From positions 1,738,501-1,802,500 of the forward strand of contig NEEC01000014.1 in assembly GCA_002189035.1 (NCBI GenBank): a DNA stretch of 64,000 bases, written 5' to 3'. The position numbers were made by a program, and so were the translations under genes. The DNA is from Utricularia gibba (Eukaryota > Streptophyta > Magnoliopsida > Lamiales > Lentibulariaceae). Positions 10,824 to 23,350 of the stretch are shown here, piece after piece. Numbering within the stretch: position 1 is the first letter of the stretch; each line of letters starts with the position of its first letter. The notes beneath the pieces are model-generated. The model did no database searches and had not been told where the DNA came from. It saw nothing but the letters and a program-made list of their open reading frames with translations.

Positions 10824-13800
10824 ATGGAGCGCTTCCTCACCTTCCATCTTCTGTTCTTCATTCTTCTCGGCATTGGATTTCAGTCTTTAGTTATTAATGG
10901 CCAAGCAAAAGACCAGATTTTTGCACTTTCCGTCGATGGCTCTGGAACATCGAAAAGGATATCAGACAAAATGTTTGGTGTGTTCTTTGAGGTGAGTATT
11001 TTTACTTTTTACATGGCTTTGAACTTCATATTGTTGTGAAGTCTTTCAATGGAGAATTTGCATTGTGTATTATGTGAAAGCCTCTAACAGTTCAAACAAT
11101 GGGTGTTGCCATCGCAGGAGATCAACCATGCTGGAGCTGGAGGCTTATGGGCTGAGCTTGTGAGCAACAGAGGTAAGTAATCCTGGGATTTCTTTTGCTG
11201 GGGAATTTGAATCTCATTACACACTCGTGCAGGTTTCGAATCTGGTGGTCATGTCGTTCCCACAACTATCGAACCATGGTCTGTAATCGGTGATCATACA
11301 ACTATAGATGTATCCTTAGAACTTTCTTCATGCTTTGTGAAAAATAAGGTTGCATTGAAAATGGAGGTCCTTTGCGACCAGAATGCTTGCCCTCCAGGGG
11401 GAGTTGGAATATATAATCCTGGTTACTGGGGAATGGTAGGTAGAAAGAAATGCATACACTTTTTTCTTAACTCATCAATGTCATTGAACTGAGACCTTGT
11501 TCTACAGAACATTGAACAAGGCAAGAGCTACAATTTGGTGTTTTACACTCGCTCTTTGGGACCCGTACAAGTAACTGCATCGCTCACAAGTTCAGATGGC
11601 TCAGAGACTCTTGCCACCACCACCACCAGCATAAAGTATGCATACATGTGACCTTTTGTTTTTACAGATGCAACATGCGAACTTTTGTGAAAGCATATCA
11701 ACTTGCAGACTTGATGATCCTCCTGAATGGAGAAAGGTAGAGCTGGAACTAAAAGCTCTTGAAAGTAATCCAAACTCAAGACTTCAACTGACGACAACGG
11801 AAAAAGGAATTATATTTTTTGATCAAGTTTCGTTGATGCCAGCCGATACTCACAACGTGAGCTTCTTCAGATTTTTTTGGCCTGCTGCCAATGGAAGCCA
11901 ATCCTTTATGATTTCATTTCGATATTTAAGGGTCATGGGTTTCGCAAAGATCTATTTGACATGGTGCAAGACTTGAAACCAGCTTTCCTCAGATTCCCTG
12001 GTAATGTTAGCTTTGTAATGCAAAGCATTGCCCTGATAATTATACGCACCCTTAAAGCTTGCAGGTGGTAGTTTTGTGGAAGGGGAGTACTTGAGAAATG
12101 CGGTTCGTTGGAAGGAAACAATAGGCCCTTGGGAGGAGCGATCTGGCCATTTTGGCGATGTTTGGGGATACTGGACAGATGATGGACTTGGTCATTACGA
12201 ACTTCTGCTGGTAAAAAAAAAAAAAAAAATCTTGCTCTATTAAACATGAAGTTAAAATCACATTGGCTGAGCTACTTGATCCACCTTCCACAGCTCGCAG
12301 AAGATTTCGGCGCATTGCCGGTTTGGGTTTTCAACAATGGTATTATTCTCTCTCGAAACTATTTATTTCACTTAAACTATAACCTTTCTAATTGCATGAT
12401 TCACAGGTTTCAGCTTCAATGATAAAGTCGACAAGACTCTCATCCAGCCCTTCATTCAGGTACTAACTTGACTAATTAACCACTTGCTTCATTTTTCTGC
12501 ATTGTCATGTTACATATCCTATACCAGGAAGCTCTGGATGGCATTGAGTTCACCCGTGGTAGTCGTACATCCAAGTGGGGCTCGGTTCGTGCTTCTATGG
12601 GACACCCAGAACCCTTCGACCTGAGATATGTTGCAGTGGGAAACGAAGAATGTGGCCTGCTTGATTACTCAGGTACAGATTACATGTTGCTGAAAGAAAC
12701 ATCAGTTTTCAGTCTTTTGGTAAAATCTTGATGTTACAGGAAACTTCAACAAGTTCTATTCAGCAATAAAAGAAGCGTATCCAGATATCAAAATAATATC
12801 CAACTGTGATGGTTCCACCAGTCCACTCAATCATACAGCTGATCTTTACGATTATCATGTAAGAAGAAAGTTGGGTCTCATGCACCAGGTTGCAAGTTAA
12901 CTGATCATGTTGCATTTTTCCTGTTGGCAGATTTATACAGATGCGACAACGATGTTCAATCAAGCTCATCATTTTGATGGAAAGTCCGGTGCCAGTCCAA
13001 AGGTTCTTCCAAAACTCACTTGGATACAGAACAAAGAGTGCAGTATAATCAGTAGCTAAATCATGCAGGCTTTTGTGAGTGAATACGCAGTGTGGCAATC
13101 TGATGCTGCTCATGGAACCCTTTTAGCATCACTGGGTGAAGCCGGTTTTCTCATCGGACTCGAAACGAACTGGTGAAGCTTTCATCCAGAGTTTCCTTTC
13201 ACTGCTCTCCCGTTTCAACATTACCTGCAATTCCAGTCTCTTCCTTGCAGCCAAGCCATTGAAATGGCAAGCTATGCTCCTCTTTTTGTGAACGTCAATA
13301 ATAGGAGGTATTTTCATCTCCCATCTCGTTTCACTACGCAATGGAATCTCAAGCTGCTAACTTGAATTTCAACTGTGTGGGTAGATGGAATCCGGATGCC
13401 ATAAACTTCAACTCATACCAGTCATATGGAACACCGAGTTACTGGATGCAACAATTCTTCATTGACTCAAATGGCGCATTGCTTCTCTACTCTTCCGTTG
13501 ATTCCTCCCCCTCAAACAATCTCATTGCTTCTGCTATCACATGGAAAGACTCCGCAGGCACAGAGAACCTCAAAATCAAGGTATAAAATGCTGTGGTTTT
13601 GGCCTTCAGAACCGTCCCTGACGCTTAAAAAGGACTTCCAAATTTGATTCCTTCAGGTGGTGAACTTCGGATCTGATACCGTGAAACTCAGTCTATCCCT
13701 CCGTGGCCTGAAGGGCGTTGAATCATTCAATGTAACAAAAACAGTTTTGACATCAGGAAATGTGATGGATGAGAACTCATTCCAAACACCCAAAAAGGTA

Positions 13801-14012
13801 CTGAAGACCAGTAACATAATCTTGAAGTCATTGTTGGCACTAACTTTCCCAGGAAACTCATCGTCTCCCCGGTTTTCCGGCAGGTGGCTCCGGTGAAGAC
13901 GATCCTCGGTCTAGCCGGACTGAAACTGGAGGCTGCTCTCTCCCCACATTCCTTCACTTCCTTCGACTATGTCCCCACTACCAGAAAGCCCAAGATCCTT
14001 GGCAAAGCCTAA
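10824..14012 (+). CDS. ASD1: alpha-L-arabinofuranosidase, GH51 family (ASD1-like)
   Basis: Seventeen exons join in phase: 10824-10991, 11118-11172, 11233-11435, 11508-11635, 11709-11856, 11931-12000, 12065-12210, 12294-12339, 12407-12459, 12528-12672, 12740-12858, 12931-13002, 13069-13172, 13251-13307, 13385-13580, 13657-13797 and 13884-14012. They give 659 residues, typical of plant GH51. A hydrophobic signal peptide occupies about residues 3-27. The Gly-Asn-Glu-Glu motif in exon 10 carries the acid/base Glu, and Val-Ser-Glu-Tyr-Ala-Val in exon 13 carries the nucleophile. The enzyme removes terminal arabinose from arabinoxylan and arabinan in the cell wall. The exon 5 acceptor at 11708 was chosen because it keeps the phase and the family pattern. 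A decayed copy lies just upstream. Confidence 0.93.
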
Positions 14013-15362
14013 GTCCTTGGCAGTCATCAAGAATCACCAAAACACTGAATTCTATTCAATGGTTTCACATTGGGAATATTGGATCGGGTCAACCCAATCC
14101 AAAGCTACTATAAAACATTGGAACCGGTCAAAACCGGGTTTTTATCAAAATTTTTCATTGATGGTGAAATGGGGTGAACCAACCGTGCGTGGGTAAAGAA
14201 GAATCACCAAAACACTAACTTTATATTCTATGTTTTCACATTGAGAACATTGGCTCGTGTCAACCCGATCCAAAACTAGAATGAAAACAATTGAAAACCG
14301 GTCAACAGTGGGCGTGAACCGGGGTGGGTCTGTCTCAGAGGACAGGTAGAGCAAGTTAGATGTGTTTGGCGTTGAAGGCTTCTTCCCCATCACATTATTG
14401 GATTTCAATCGCCACCATTCCTAGTGTTGACTTAACCGATGCATTTAAGAAGGAAGAGGTGAATATTTCCTTGTAGCCCTCACTAGAAAAAGCATAGGCT
14501 ACAGCAATTTAATTCATTTCTTTAGAACTAAACATTGAGAAGGGCATGAACAAGGAACTGCTTAAACCACCAAGTCAAACACAATTAATAGCTTTCCCTG
14601 TGGGGGAAGTCATTATTGTATGGATTCCATGTGGAAGCTTTGATCTTTGGCAAGGTACAACCTTTGTTTATTGACCAGATGAATTGAACTGTATGTTGAA
14701 TCTGTCGTGGTTTCCAGGGCATGTACTGAACGATTCTGCATTGGTATTATACTGTAACCGAACCGTTGAATAAAAATTGAATCTTTAACTGATCAGAAGG
14801 AAGCTGACTTCAATAAAATAGTTCCCAGTTGTGAGAGGGGGTGGGGCTTTTTAGAATGAGTGTGCTTTTTCCCCATGAATGCTAGCGATAATTCTCATTC
14901 AAGGTTTTCCAAACCAGGGGAGAAATTGACGAACAGCAGAGGCTGTTGAGGCAGCACGCATCTGGGATTGTAACTGAAACCGAAATTAAGAAATCTGATG
15001 GTATGATGTCTGAGTGGTTCATTTGGCCAAGATTGAAGCTTTGTTTGCAAATTGTACGAGGATTAGCGTTTTTTAAGGGACATTTGTTTGTTGTGACTAC
15101 GACAACGTTTTTCACCGGCCCCGGTCCCCACACACCACCAAACTAGAACGCTATCGCCATATTTTCCCCCCCTTCCCGAGGGGTTTTTCTCCACAGACGT
15201 CAATGCGCTTGTTGCCCGCTTCACACAAACCCCTGTGGGGCGTTACTCACAAGTAGAAGAAACAGAAAGTTGGGGTTTTTCTTGTTGTTTCACTTTTATT
15301 GGTTTCTGGCTTGATCTATTATGAATCGCCCAAACTTTACTTGATGAAGCCGGGTATACGCT
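14013..15362. other. intergenic with 170-bp tandem repeat
   Basis: This is the 3' flank of the GH51 gene, a two-unit tandem repeat described separately, and the promoter and leader of the RING gene. No further coding sequence is recognised. Confidence 0.45.
14029..14335 (+). repeat. imperfect tandem duplication, period about 170 bp
   Basis: Two copies start with the same motif (AAGAATCACCAAAACACT) at 14029 and 14199. They share further blocks in the same order: TTTCACATTG, GTCAACCC-ATCCAAA, AACCGGTCAA and GTGAACC. The copies differ at many positions, so the duplication is old. It begins 17 bases after the GH51 stop codon and probably lies in its 3' UTR. Confidence 0.75.
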
Positions 15363-17000
15363 ATGGCCACCTTCTTTTCATACCCTTTTACCAGAATGTC
15401 CAATCAACACGAAGAACCCAGAATTCGGGGGTTTCCCACTGATGATGATTATGCTGATTTGGAAGCACAAATCGCGGGGGACTGCTTCAATTCGAGGCCC
15501 TTTTTGTTTCTTGACATGATGTGGAACTTGGCTTTCATAGTGGTTTCTGTTTTCGTCCTCTCAGCCACGCTCCATGAACGGCCGTCGACCCCGTTAAGAC
15601 TGTGGATTTGTGGGTACGCTTTACAGTGCCTCCTGCATGTGGGGTTTGTTTGGGATGAGTATCAAAGGCGAACCCTTGGTCGCGATTTTAATTCTGCCAG
15701 TTCCCAAGATTGCGACTTTTTCAGGGTTTTTTATGTCGGCAACGGCAGGTATTTCTCATAATCCTACACTAAATTGGTGCTTTCATGCTTTCGAAATGGG
15801 GCTCTAGCATTTTGTTTCTAGATCAAATATGATAGCTTTTTCTTAACCAGATTTGTGGATATTGCACTTTTCTAAGAAATAATCGGTATCAACCGTGTGA
15901 CTGTAAGATTTTAGTGAAGAAGAAAATGAAGTCCTCTCAAATATTTGGACCAAGTTTAGTAAAGTCGGTTGCTTTTCGAATTAGATGTCTTTGAGTCTGT
16001 GTTTACAATGAGGCATCACAATTTGGTGACGCTTCAAGAAGTGATTCATGTACTGCTTTCAGATATGAGTTGAGGCTGAATGAGGGGAAGCCCGAGGAAA
16101 CTTCTCTCGTTATCTTTGTTCATAAAAAAAAAAACGTAATCTGGAGATCTGATGTTCTTATTCAGCAGCTAACTCTTGCTCTTTTCCCAGTGTCATCAAG
16201 AAGTTTGAGTTGATCAACACGATCATGTCGTCAATTTGGTGGGTATTTGGATTCTACTGGATAGTAATGGGAGGCCAGCCACTCCTCCAAGATTCTCCTC
16301 GCCTTTACTGGTATGCAATAGGTTTCTCAGGCACCTCGCTACTCAAGGATTCTTGCACATATGCATATGCAGCATTGCTTGTGTCTTTAGCTTGCTGCTA
16401 TTCTTCTTCCCATTTGATCATAAAGATGTTCTTCCTATTCATGAATGAGGCTTGTCTGCCATTGCAGGTTGTCCGTGATATTTTTGGCATTTGATGTCTT
16501 TTTCATGATCTTCAGCATTGTGATGGCATTCTTTATGTTCTTGTTGCTGTTCTGTTGTTTCCCGATGCTTGTCGCAATTGCCTACGCAATGACAGTCAGG
16601 AATGGTGCTTCAGACAGTGATGTGAGATCACTTCCTAGGTTTCTTTATACACCGCAGAGATCTTCAGAAACAGTTGAAGATGGCAACAAACAACAACTTT
16701 TAAGAGCATTCTCCAGTGACAAGACAGAGCTTGTTGTTCAACCAGAGGACTCCGTTGAGTTTCTGCTTACTTCTCCTATTACTCGATTTTTCTATTTTCG
16801 AATGGCCGAGTTGCCTGACAGTTCGGTTTTGTATACAGGAATGCTGCATATGTCTTTACAAGTATGTTGATGGAGCAGAGCTATGTACGCTTCCCTGCAA
16901 GCACCATTTTCACCATGAATGCATCACCAGATGGCTCCGCATAAACGCGACTTGTCCTCTTTGCAAATTCAACATCCTTAAAGGTGACACCTTGGTCTGA
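15363..17000 (+). CDS. membrane RING-H2 E3 ubiquitin ligase (At1g12760/At1g63170 type)
   Basis: Four exons, 15363-15748, 16191-16310, 16468-16753 and 16839-17000, encode 317 residues. Hydrophobic helices lie at about residues 48-68, 78-96, 140-155 and 170-200. A C-terminal RING-H2 finger follows with spacing C-x2-C-x14-C-x-H-x2-H-x2-C-x10-C-x2-C and the [11 protein letters not shown] signature. The exon 3/exon 4 junction restores the first zinc ligands. The family recruits E2 enzymes to ubiquitinate unknown membrane or cytosolic targets. A second ATG at 15396 could be the start, and I cannot decide between the two. Introns and phases agree throughout. Confidence 0.9.
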
Positions 17001-17375
17001 CCAGCGGGTGTTCGAAACCTTTTTTGTTTCCTTCACAAGGCCCTTGTATGGAGGAGAGGCATATGCTTTCTTGGCTGTTAACTGTACAGAAGAAAACAGG
17101 GAAAGCTCCATGAAGTCTAACGACTATTGTAGAGATAGGTTAGTTGGAACTTGATTTTGAGTTTCAGCTCAAGTGGTTATTGGAACAGCCAATTCAGGCA
17201 TTAGTTGATGCTACATATCAAGAGCTAGCAGCATTTTCTGTTGTACATTCATCCATCCATTTAGGCAACTTTCAACAAAATACTAGCATCAGCATCCTTG
17301 TTTTTGTACTCATTTTGCGATCAAAAGCATAAACTGACTATAGAAGCAAGCAACAAGTGAAGTTGAGAGGTTCAA
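17001..17375. other. convergent 3' UTRs
   Basis: This is the 3' flank of the RING gene and of the minus-strand PSRP5 gene. No coding sequence is recognised. Confidence 0.45.
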
Positions 17376-18096
17376 TCAAACATTCTTGTTCTTTTTCATC
17401 TTTGAAGGTGGCCATCTTCCCTTCTTCCTCAGATGGCGCTTCCTAAGGAGTCTCTTTCTCCTAAGCCTTATCTTCTTGGCTATTTTCATTCGCATTTTCT
17501 GCTCGAGGTTCAGCTCAAGTGTTGAAGCCAATGGGAGGTTCTGAAGAGAAGCATTTTCCTTATCGGTGTCAGACGAGACTTTCACGGACTCCGGCTCGGC
17601 GGAGTCTGTTCCATCTACTTCTGATGATGCCTTGACAATTACAGCACCTCGAGAGGGCGAAAAACTGCTTCTAACTGAGGATTTTGGAATCGAACAAGCT
17701 GAGTTGAGCAACCTGAAAGCTAACAACAAAATAAGATCAATAGAAGTAGAGGTATTTGAGATTAAAAAACACACTACAACACACCACATTCGTCTCTAAA
17801 AACCCAAAAACTAAACATGTGTTGTTCCATCTCCCAGCCTCCTGTAAACATTTCTGCATTATTGACTGGAAACCCAAATCAGGAAACTGCAACACGAGCT
17901 CCACAATGGCAAACAACTATTGAAAACCATGCCACAAACAACCCATCATAGATGCGACATCCACCAACAAAATTAAGCCTCGGAGAGAAGCAAGTTACAT
18001 TGAAAAAAGCTTACAAGGCTGAGTAGCGGCGAGCCCAGAAACAGAAGATGAAGCAGGAGAAATCAAGGAGAAGGAAGATGAAAACAAAAGTGCCAT
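17376..18096 (-). CDS. PSRP5: plastid-specific 50S ribosomal protein 5
   Basis: Two exons, 18015-18096 and 17376-17719 (minus), encode 141 residues. The N-terminus is Ser-rich and hydroxylated like a chloroplast transit peptide. An acidic stretch follows, then a strongly basic C-terminus with Met-Arg-Met-Lys-Ile-Ala-Lys-Lys-Ile-Arg-Leu-Arg-Arg and Trp-Pro-Pro-Ser-Lys-Met-Lys-Lys. These are hallmarks of PSRP5 of the chloroplast large subunit. The acceptor TAG before 17719 is the one that keeps phase 1. TGGGCC/GGCCCA elements at 18280-18285 and 18342-18347 lie upstream of the start. Such site II elements are common in promoters of ribosomal and other growth-linked genes. Confidence 0.92.
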
Positions 18097-19486
18097 CCCT
18101 CCAGAGCAGCGTCCCGTCCGTTGATCCACAGATAAGCAAGCCGCAGCCTTGTATACGGATCTTCGATTGGATAACACAGCAGGCTCATCGTTAAATTGAG
18201 CTTCGGCCGGAAGGCCCAGCCAGCCCGTCCCAACACGAAAAAGCACGCCCCAGTACAGTTCGTAAGATCGAACCATAAATGGGCCTCCGGGCTTAGGCTC
18301 GTACCGTCCCTATCATCTGACCCAATCCGGCTCTGCAGTCAGGCCCAATAACAAACGGTACGAATTGGAAACCACTCCCCAGTTGACTCCGCCCCATTCT
18401 TTTTCAATGTGAGATTTTTATTCATTTTTAAATAACATTTTACATATAAATAAAATATTAAAAATATAAAATAATAACTTATCAAACTATAATTACTCGA
18501 TTCATTCCATAATCACATCATGGTAATGTTCATACCCATATATGTTATTTATGTATATAATATATGGTATTTATAACACCGTTTTCTAGTAGTTTCTTTT
18601 ACTTTTGGACCACGTCTCCTACCGCCACTAAATGTTCAGTTGAAGCAGGTGGAGAGGTGCTACCTCCATGAACATTTATGGATATTCGGAAAATTGACTA
18701 TCTTTTTTTTAATGTGTCTGAAAATATGCAAATAAAATTTTAAATTAATGTGTGACAGAAATTAAGGGTAGTTAATTTTCTAAATAACTCTCATAAATAC
18801 TCTACGCTTTTTTAATGGCAAAATTAAATATATATATATAAATATATAACATACTTGAAAATAATAATAATAATAGAGGTGAGTTGATGATAAGGATGAA
18901 GGCGATTGTGATAAGACGCGGGCGGTGATGATGGATTCCATTAGGTGGCGACGACTTGGACGAAGTCAATGCCACGTCACTGCCCACTTGACCCAGCAAC
19001 GCTAATGCTATTTTATTATTATTATTATTATTTGTTAATACAAACCACATCGACAACAGAAAGTAATCTAGAAAAAGAATATTCCCCACTCCCCCGAGCG
19101 TTGTTCGTAGGTCGTCGTTAGGTATTATCTTGATTATTTAAATAATTATAAAATAGGTTTATTTTGAACGGAAGGTCAATGAAATTAAAATTTAGGTCCC
19201 CGGCAGGATACCTTCCCCCATAGCTACCTACCTTTACCCATGTCACTTCGTTTTAGGTACAATTTAAATTTATCTCGAAATAAAATAATTTTAATTTAGA
19301 ATTTAAAATAATAACTGCAGTTAGTGTGTGGAGAATCTGAAATCAGGGCAATGTGAGCATCCATCGTAAAACAAGTCGAAGCTGAGTTAAACTGGGTGAA
19401 GAGAAAGTAGTGGGCCCCATCAATATTTACAGTGTTCCTTTTTTACCCCTAAGTGTAGGGATACAGTTACTGCCAAACAGACAAAA
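18097..19486. other. AT-rich intergenic region
   Basis: The left end is the PSRP5 promoter with site II motifs. From about 18410 the sequence is very AT-rich, with short TAA/ATA simple repeats near 18825-18875 and 19010-19030. The right end is the 3' flank of the VQ gene. I see no gene and no clear transposon termini. Confidence 0.4.
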
Positions 19487-20161
19487 TCACGTCGCTCTCC
19501 AGGACTCCAAGGTGGGAAAGCTGCAGAATGAGTCAACGTCAAGCGCCGTCGTGCACAGACCGCTGCCGACGCCGTCCATGGCCGGCGAACTCTGCAGAAC
19601 CTGCGGTATTTCTGCTGCTCCCAGGAAAGGGGACACCTCATGAAGGGCAACCGCCGACGTGTCGAGCGTCGCCATAACACTCTGCGCCTCCGGCCTCATC
19701 AACGTCGTGACCTGACCGTTAATTCCGGTGATCTGCTGCACCATCTGCCGGAAATTCGCTGGATCCGCCGCGAAAAACGTCGTCATCGCCCTCTTCGTCG
19801 ACCGCGGCTTCCGTTTCGACACCCTACCCGTGGGCAGCGTGGGAACACCACGTCTGCTGGCCACGGAGGTTTCGTTTTCCGACCCACCGGAGGCAGTGGG
19901 CGTCGAAGACCCCCCAACCTTGTTACCCGTGGTGGTTGTCGTCGTAGTAACAGAGCCCTCCATCAACATCGCCATCATCTCCTGCGACGTGAAGAAATCC
20001 GCGGTGTCCTTGGCAGCAAATGAACTCTGTAGTGCTCTGGCGAGGGAATCCGTTTCCTTGGAGAACAAATCTGAGATATTCAAAGTATCGGCGAATGCCG
20101 GGAGGCGGTACGGCGGTGCGCCGCCCCAGTTGTAAGGCAAGAGATTATCGGAGGAAGCCAT
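19487..20161 (-). CDS. VQ-motif protein (VQ15/CAMBP25-like)
   Basis: This intronless gene encodes 224 residues. The VQ motif Phe-Arg-Gln-Met-Val-Gln-Gln-Ile-Thr-Gly is at residues 137-146, right after Ala-Asp-Pro-Ala-Asn. It is preceded by a basic stretch rich in Lys/Arg (about 113-124) that could act as a nuclear signal. The start Met-Ala-Ser-Ser and the SRR...KRK..RPSKR-like block resemble Arabidopsis CAMBP25 (VQ15), a nuclear calmodulin-binding protein linked to osmotic stress. VQ proteins usually bind WRKY factors. A run of seven Thr at 72-78 is a low-complexity feature. The subgroup assignment is inference from the flanks of the motif. Confidence 0.88.
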   Translation of the reverse strand: MASSDNLLPYNWGGAPPYRLPAFADTLNISDLFSKETDSLARALQSSFAAKDTADFFTSQEMMAMLMEGSVTTTTTTTGNKVGGSSTPTASGGSENETSVASRRGVPTLPTGRVSKRKPRSTKRAMTTFFAADPANFRQMVQQITGINGQVTTLMRPEAQSVMATLDTSAVALHEVSPFLGAAEIPQVLQSSPAMDGVGSGLCTTALDVDSFCSFPTLESWRAT

Positions 20162-21996
20162 TATCTCCAGAGACTATTCGCAGGGCGAGGACGGGGAACA
20201 ACGCAAGAGGATCTGCAGAGGAATTACGGAAAGGAATTGGGAATGAAAGGAGCAGCTGAAATGCGTACCTAAATAATTAGGGCGGTGTGGAGAGAGGCGA
20301 GTTGGCTCTGTACGGACCACAGGAGGGGGGTGATGGCATTATGACGTCATCCTGACCGAAGAAGCGGCAGTCCATGGTTTCACTGTTGAGCCGGCTCAGC
20401 ATTACATCGGCTGACTAACGTAGCCATCTAAATCCATCAACACATTTTTAATTTATAATTTGAATTGAATTAAATTTGGTAAATTCATTTTTACTAGCCG
20501 CAATTAAGTAGTCAGTCCAATTACAAGCTGAAAGGAAATCAAGACAGTTTTCTTCTTCGCAGCAGTCACTCCTCGATAGTAACGGAAGCGAGCTGCGATT
20601 CTTGAGATCGATAAGTAATGGAGATTGAGCTACTGTGAGCAGTACTGTCATCTGGTATTTCCGATTCAGTTGGTGAAAGCGGAAACGAAAATTGCAGAGG
20701 TTTGCGACACTGAAATTGCTGCAGGAAACTGATTGTTTGCTGTTTGGCCACTGAACCAACCGATTGTTCGATTCTACGATCGATGGATTGTTCTCCAGGT
20801 TTTTTCGCAAGGTTTCAAGGTCTGATCTCGCTTTCTTGCTACTTCCTCAGCATGCTATTGCGTCTGCTTGACTCTTTGATTGTTTTCTTGCTTAATCTGT
20901 GAAGGATTCAACAGATAATGATTCATTGGAAAATGACAGAGAAGCAAGAACCAGTACTTCGATCATCCGCCTGAAGTGTTTTTCATTGGCGCCCAATGAA
21001 AAAGTGATTGCAGAAAAAAGAGCGATTGCGCAAGGATGACGCTACCCTGACGCAAATGTCTCTCGATAATCGAGGGATTCCCGTCCCCAACGACAGGCAG
21101 AGCAGTGCAGCTGGACTTATCCGGCTCGGCTCGGCTCGGCTCGGCTCGGCTCGGCTCGGCTCGGCTCGGCTCAGCTTTCACAACGACTTCTCAGTCCTCA
21201 CGTACGATTTTGGAAAACCAAAAAGGGGGAAAAGGTAGTATTGTTATTCTTTGGATGGCTTTGTCCTTATTTACCTAATTTACAACATGACACATGTTGA
21301 TGTTAAGGCTGCAGATTATGAGGAGAGGAACCACGCACGGTAAATGGTTGACGGTGGAGAACGCGGTTTTCCTTTGACCGCTGTGCGAAAGCCAGCCTCA
21401 CATCGTGGGCACCGTCCGCCTACGCGCTCCCAGTATCCTCTTTTCCCTTACCCCTTCCAACTTCGAACAAACTACAATATTCTCCCCTACTTTAAATATA
21501 AGAAATACGCACTTAATCCAATGCACACACTGGGGCGGTCTATTTCGTAATTTGTCTTTCTGGTAGACCTCAAACTTGTCTTCTTCAAAAAGAACATGCA
21601 ATATGATGGTGGAGGCACTTACGTTATATGGTATGGAAAAAGGAGCATGGGGGTTGGAGGGAGAAAGGCAAGCCCAAGTCCCATCATGTCATAGAGCTGA
21701 GGAAGAGAGAAGATGCGGGCTGTGGAGCGACACGCAGGCTGCTCTCTTTAAAGCAGATTCTAGAATGCAAAGATGCTTGATGCCCAAATGGACTCCCTGC
21801 AGAGTCGGCGGGTAATTAGCGTCTATCGCAGGGAAGATGCTTGGGGAATGAACCAGAAGTGCGCCAAGAAAGATCTGATACCGCGTTTGGAAGCATTGAC
21901 AAGAGAAGAATCACGCAGAATCCAACATAAGGTGCCAGACAAAATAGAGATGTCTCCAAGAAACTTCAAAGGGGTGTGGAGGAAGGAAAATGTGGC
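20162..21996. other. intergenic: VQ promoter, pentanucleotide repeat, 3' flank of NAC-alpha
   Basis: Short open frames occur on both strands (for example about 20448-20810 minus and 21576-22000 plus), but none has a recognisable domain or splice context. The CGGCT repeat at 21122-21171 is listed separately. I see no gene that can be supported. Confidence 0.35.
21122..21171 (+). repeat. (CGGCT)10 perfect pentanucleotide microsatellite
   Basis: Ten exact copies of CGGCT stand in tandem, then the pattern breaks to CAGCT. It is GC-rich in an otherwise AT-rich intergenic stretch. No coding context is evident. Confidence 0.95.
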
Positions 21997-23350
21997 CTAG
22001 TTGGTGAGCTCCATGATCGCAGAAACGATATCTCCTTGTGCATCCTTGAGAGCCTTCACAGCCCTGGCTCTAGATACCCCAGCCTGGGTCATGACCAGTT
22101 CGATGTCCTTTGGTTCCACACCCGTCTCGTCTACCTCCTCGTCATCCTGTGGCAGAGCTGCCGGTTCAGTCTTGGGCATGAAATTGCTGAGGTTGGGAGC
22201 CTTGAACTGCTCGGCTGCTTGAGTCTGGAGTTGAGAGCTCAAATCCTCGATCTTGGCCTCGCCGAATATCACATAGGTGTCTGAATTGGGACTCTTGAAA
22301 ACGTCAGGCTTTGATATGACGAAGAGGATCTGAAATTCCAGGGTCGGAATTAACTCGGCAGGATGTTGAAAACTGAAGATTTTACGAGTGAGGAGGAAAG
22401 GGAACTGACGTTTTTGCTTTTCTTGACGGTGACTCTGCTCACCCCGGTGATTGGTTTCATTCCTAGCTTCAGCATTGCCTTGCGGCTCTTCTTCTCACTT
22501 CGGCTCTGCTTGGACCTGCCGCTAGCATCTTGTCCTACGGCAAAAACAGGTGACCCGACATTTAGTTTCCAGTCAGCACACACTCTCAAACTGGGCTTAC
22601 TCCAAAATCGATAAAATCATCGTTTTCAAAGAGATTATTGATTGGTTTAGTACGGGAATACCTTCAGCATCAACATCATCACCTTCATCATCCTCATCAT
22701 CGTCATCATCTTCGTCGTCATCATCCTCGATCACAGGCTCATCCTTCTACAAAAGATTCTTAAAAATTATAACTTTACAAAATGCGGGACTGATTCTGTT
22801 GCTCACTTAACATCATCGTCAGTCCTACGGCCAGAAACGACAGACATACTGACTGACACCGGTGAAGTCAAGACCTAGAAAAAAATGTGTCCATGTACGG
22901 CAACACACGCTCTAAAAATTGAAGTATCTTCGGCTAGTGAATACATTAATCACAAAACAGGTGTATCAAGCTCCATAAATCAGCTCAAGGTGCAAGGCTG
23001 CAGGTTTCAACGAAAACGGGTACGTTGCTCAGCTCTGGGCTGTTATTCACAACTCTAAGTAACAAAAATACTTGAAACCTCATCAAAATGAACCCAGAAT
23101 GCACTTATTCACAACCCTAGCCAACTTTTTACCCCCGAAAAATCTACGCCTATTAGAACGAAGAAAACAGGACTCCGGTAAGGCACAAGTTCAAATATTG
23201 GTATCCGCGCAAGCAGTCGAAACATGTATAAAAACTGCCGCGAATTGAATTCCCACCGACAAAGAAATACCCAAGAAAGAGATAAATGGTTACATCAATT
23301 TTCTGCTGCTCGAGATGCGCCGCCAAGAGCTCCTCTTGTGACTGAGTCAT
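21997..23350 (-). CDS. NACA: nascent polypeptide-associated complex subunit alpha-like protein
   Basis: Four exons on the minus strand, 23294-23350, 22662-22746, 22410-22534 and 21997-22329, encode 199 residues. An acidic Asp/Glu run in exon 2 is followed by the NAC domain (about residues 53-118), which includes [10 protein letters not shown]. A C-terminal UBA-like segment ends in [10 protein letters not shown]. The protein binds nascent chains at the ribosome exit with the beta subunit and limits mistargeting to the ER. All phases agree. GGCCCA and AGCCCA elements at 23496-23501 and 23511-23516 lie about 150 bases upstream of the start. Confidence 0.96.

Noticed and set aside
18802-19089. 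Minus-strand frame of 95 codons
   Set aside because: It runs through AT-rich simple repeats (poly-Asn and Tyr/Ile repeats), which give chance open frames.
18400-19400. Transposon in the AT-rich intergenic region
   Set aside because: I found no terminal inverted repeats, LTRs, target-site duplication or transposase-like coding sequence.
19640-20135. Two plus-strand frames of 127 and 135 codons opposite the VQ gene
   Set aside because: They mirror the GC-rich VQ coding strand and show no domain. The minus-strand frame has the VQ motif and a full family layout.
20448-20810. Minus-strand frame of 120 codons
   Set aside because: No domain, no splice or promoter context, and low-complexity composition.
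21122-21171. CRISPR-like or telomeric repeat
   Set aside because: The unit is five bases without spacers and differs from the plant telomere repeat.
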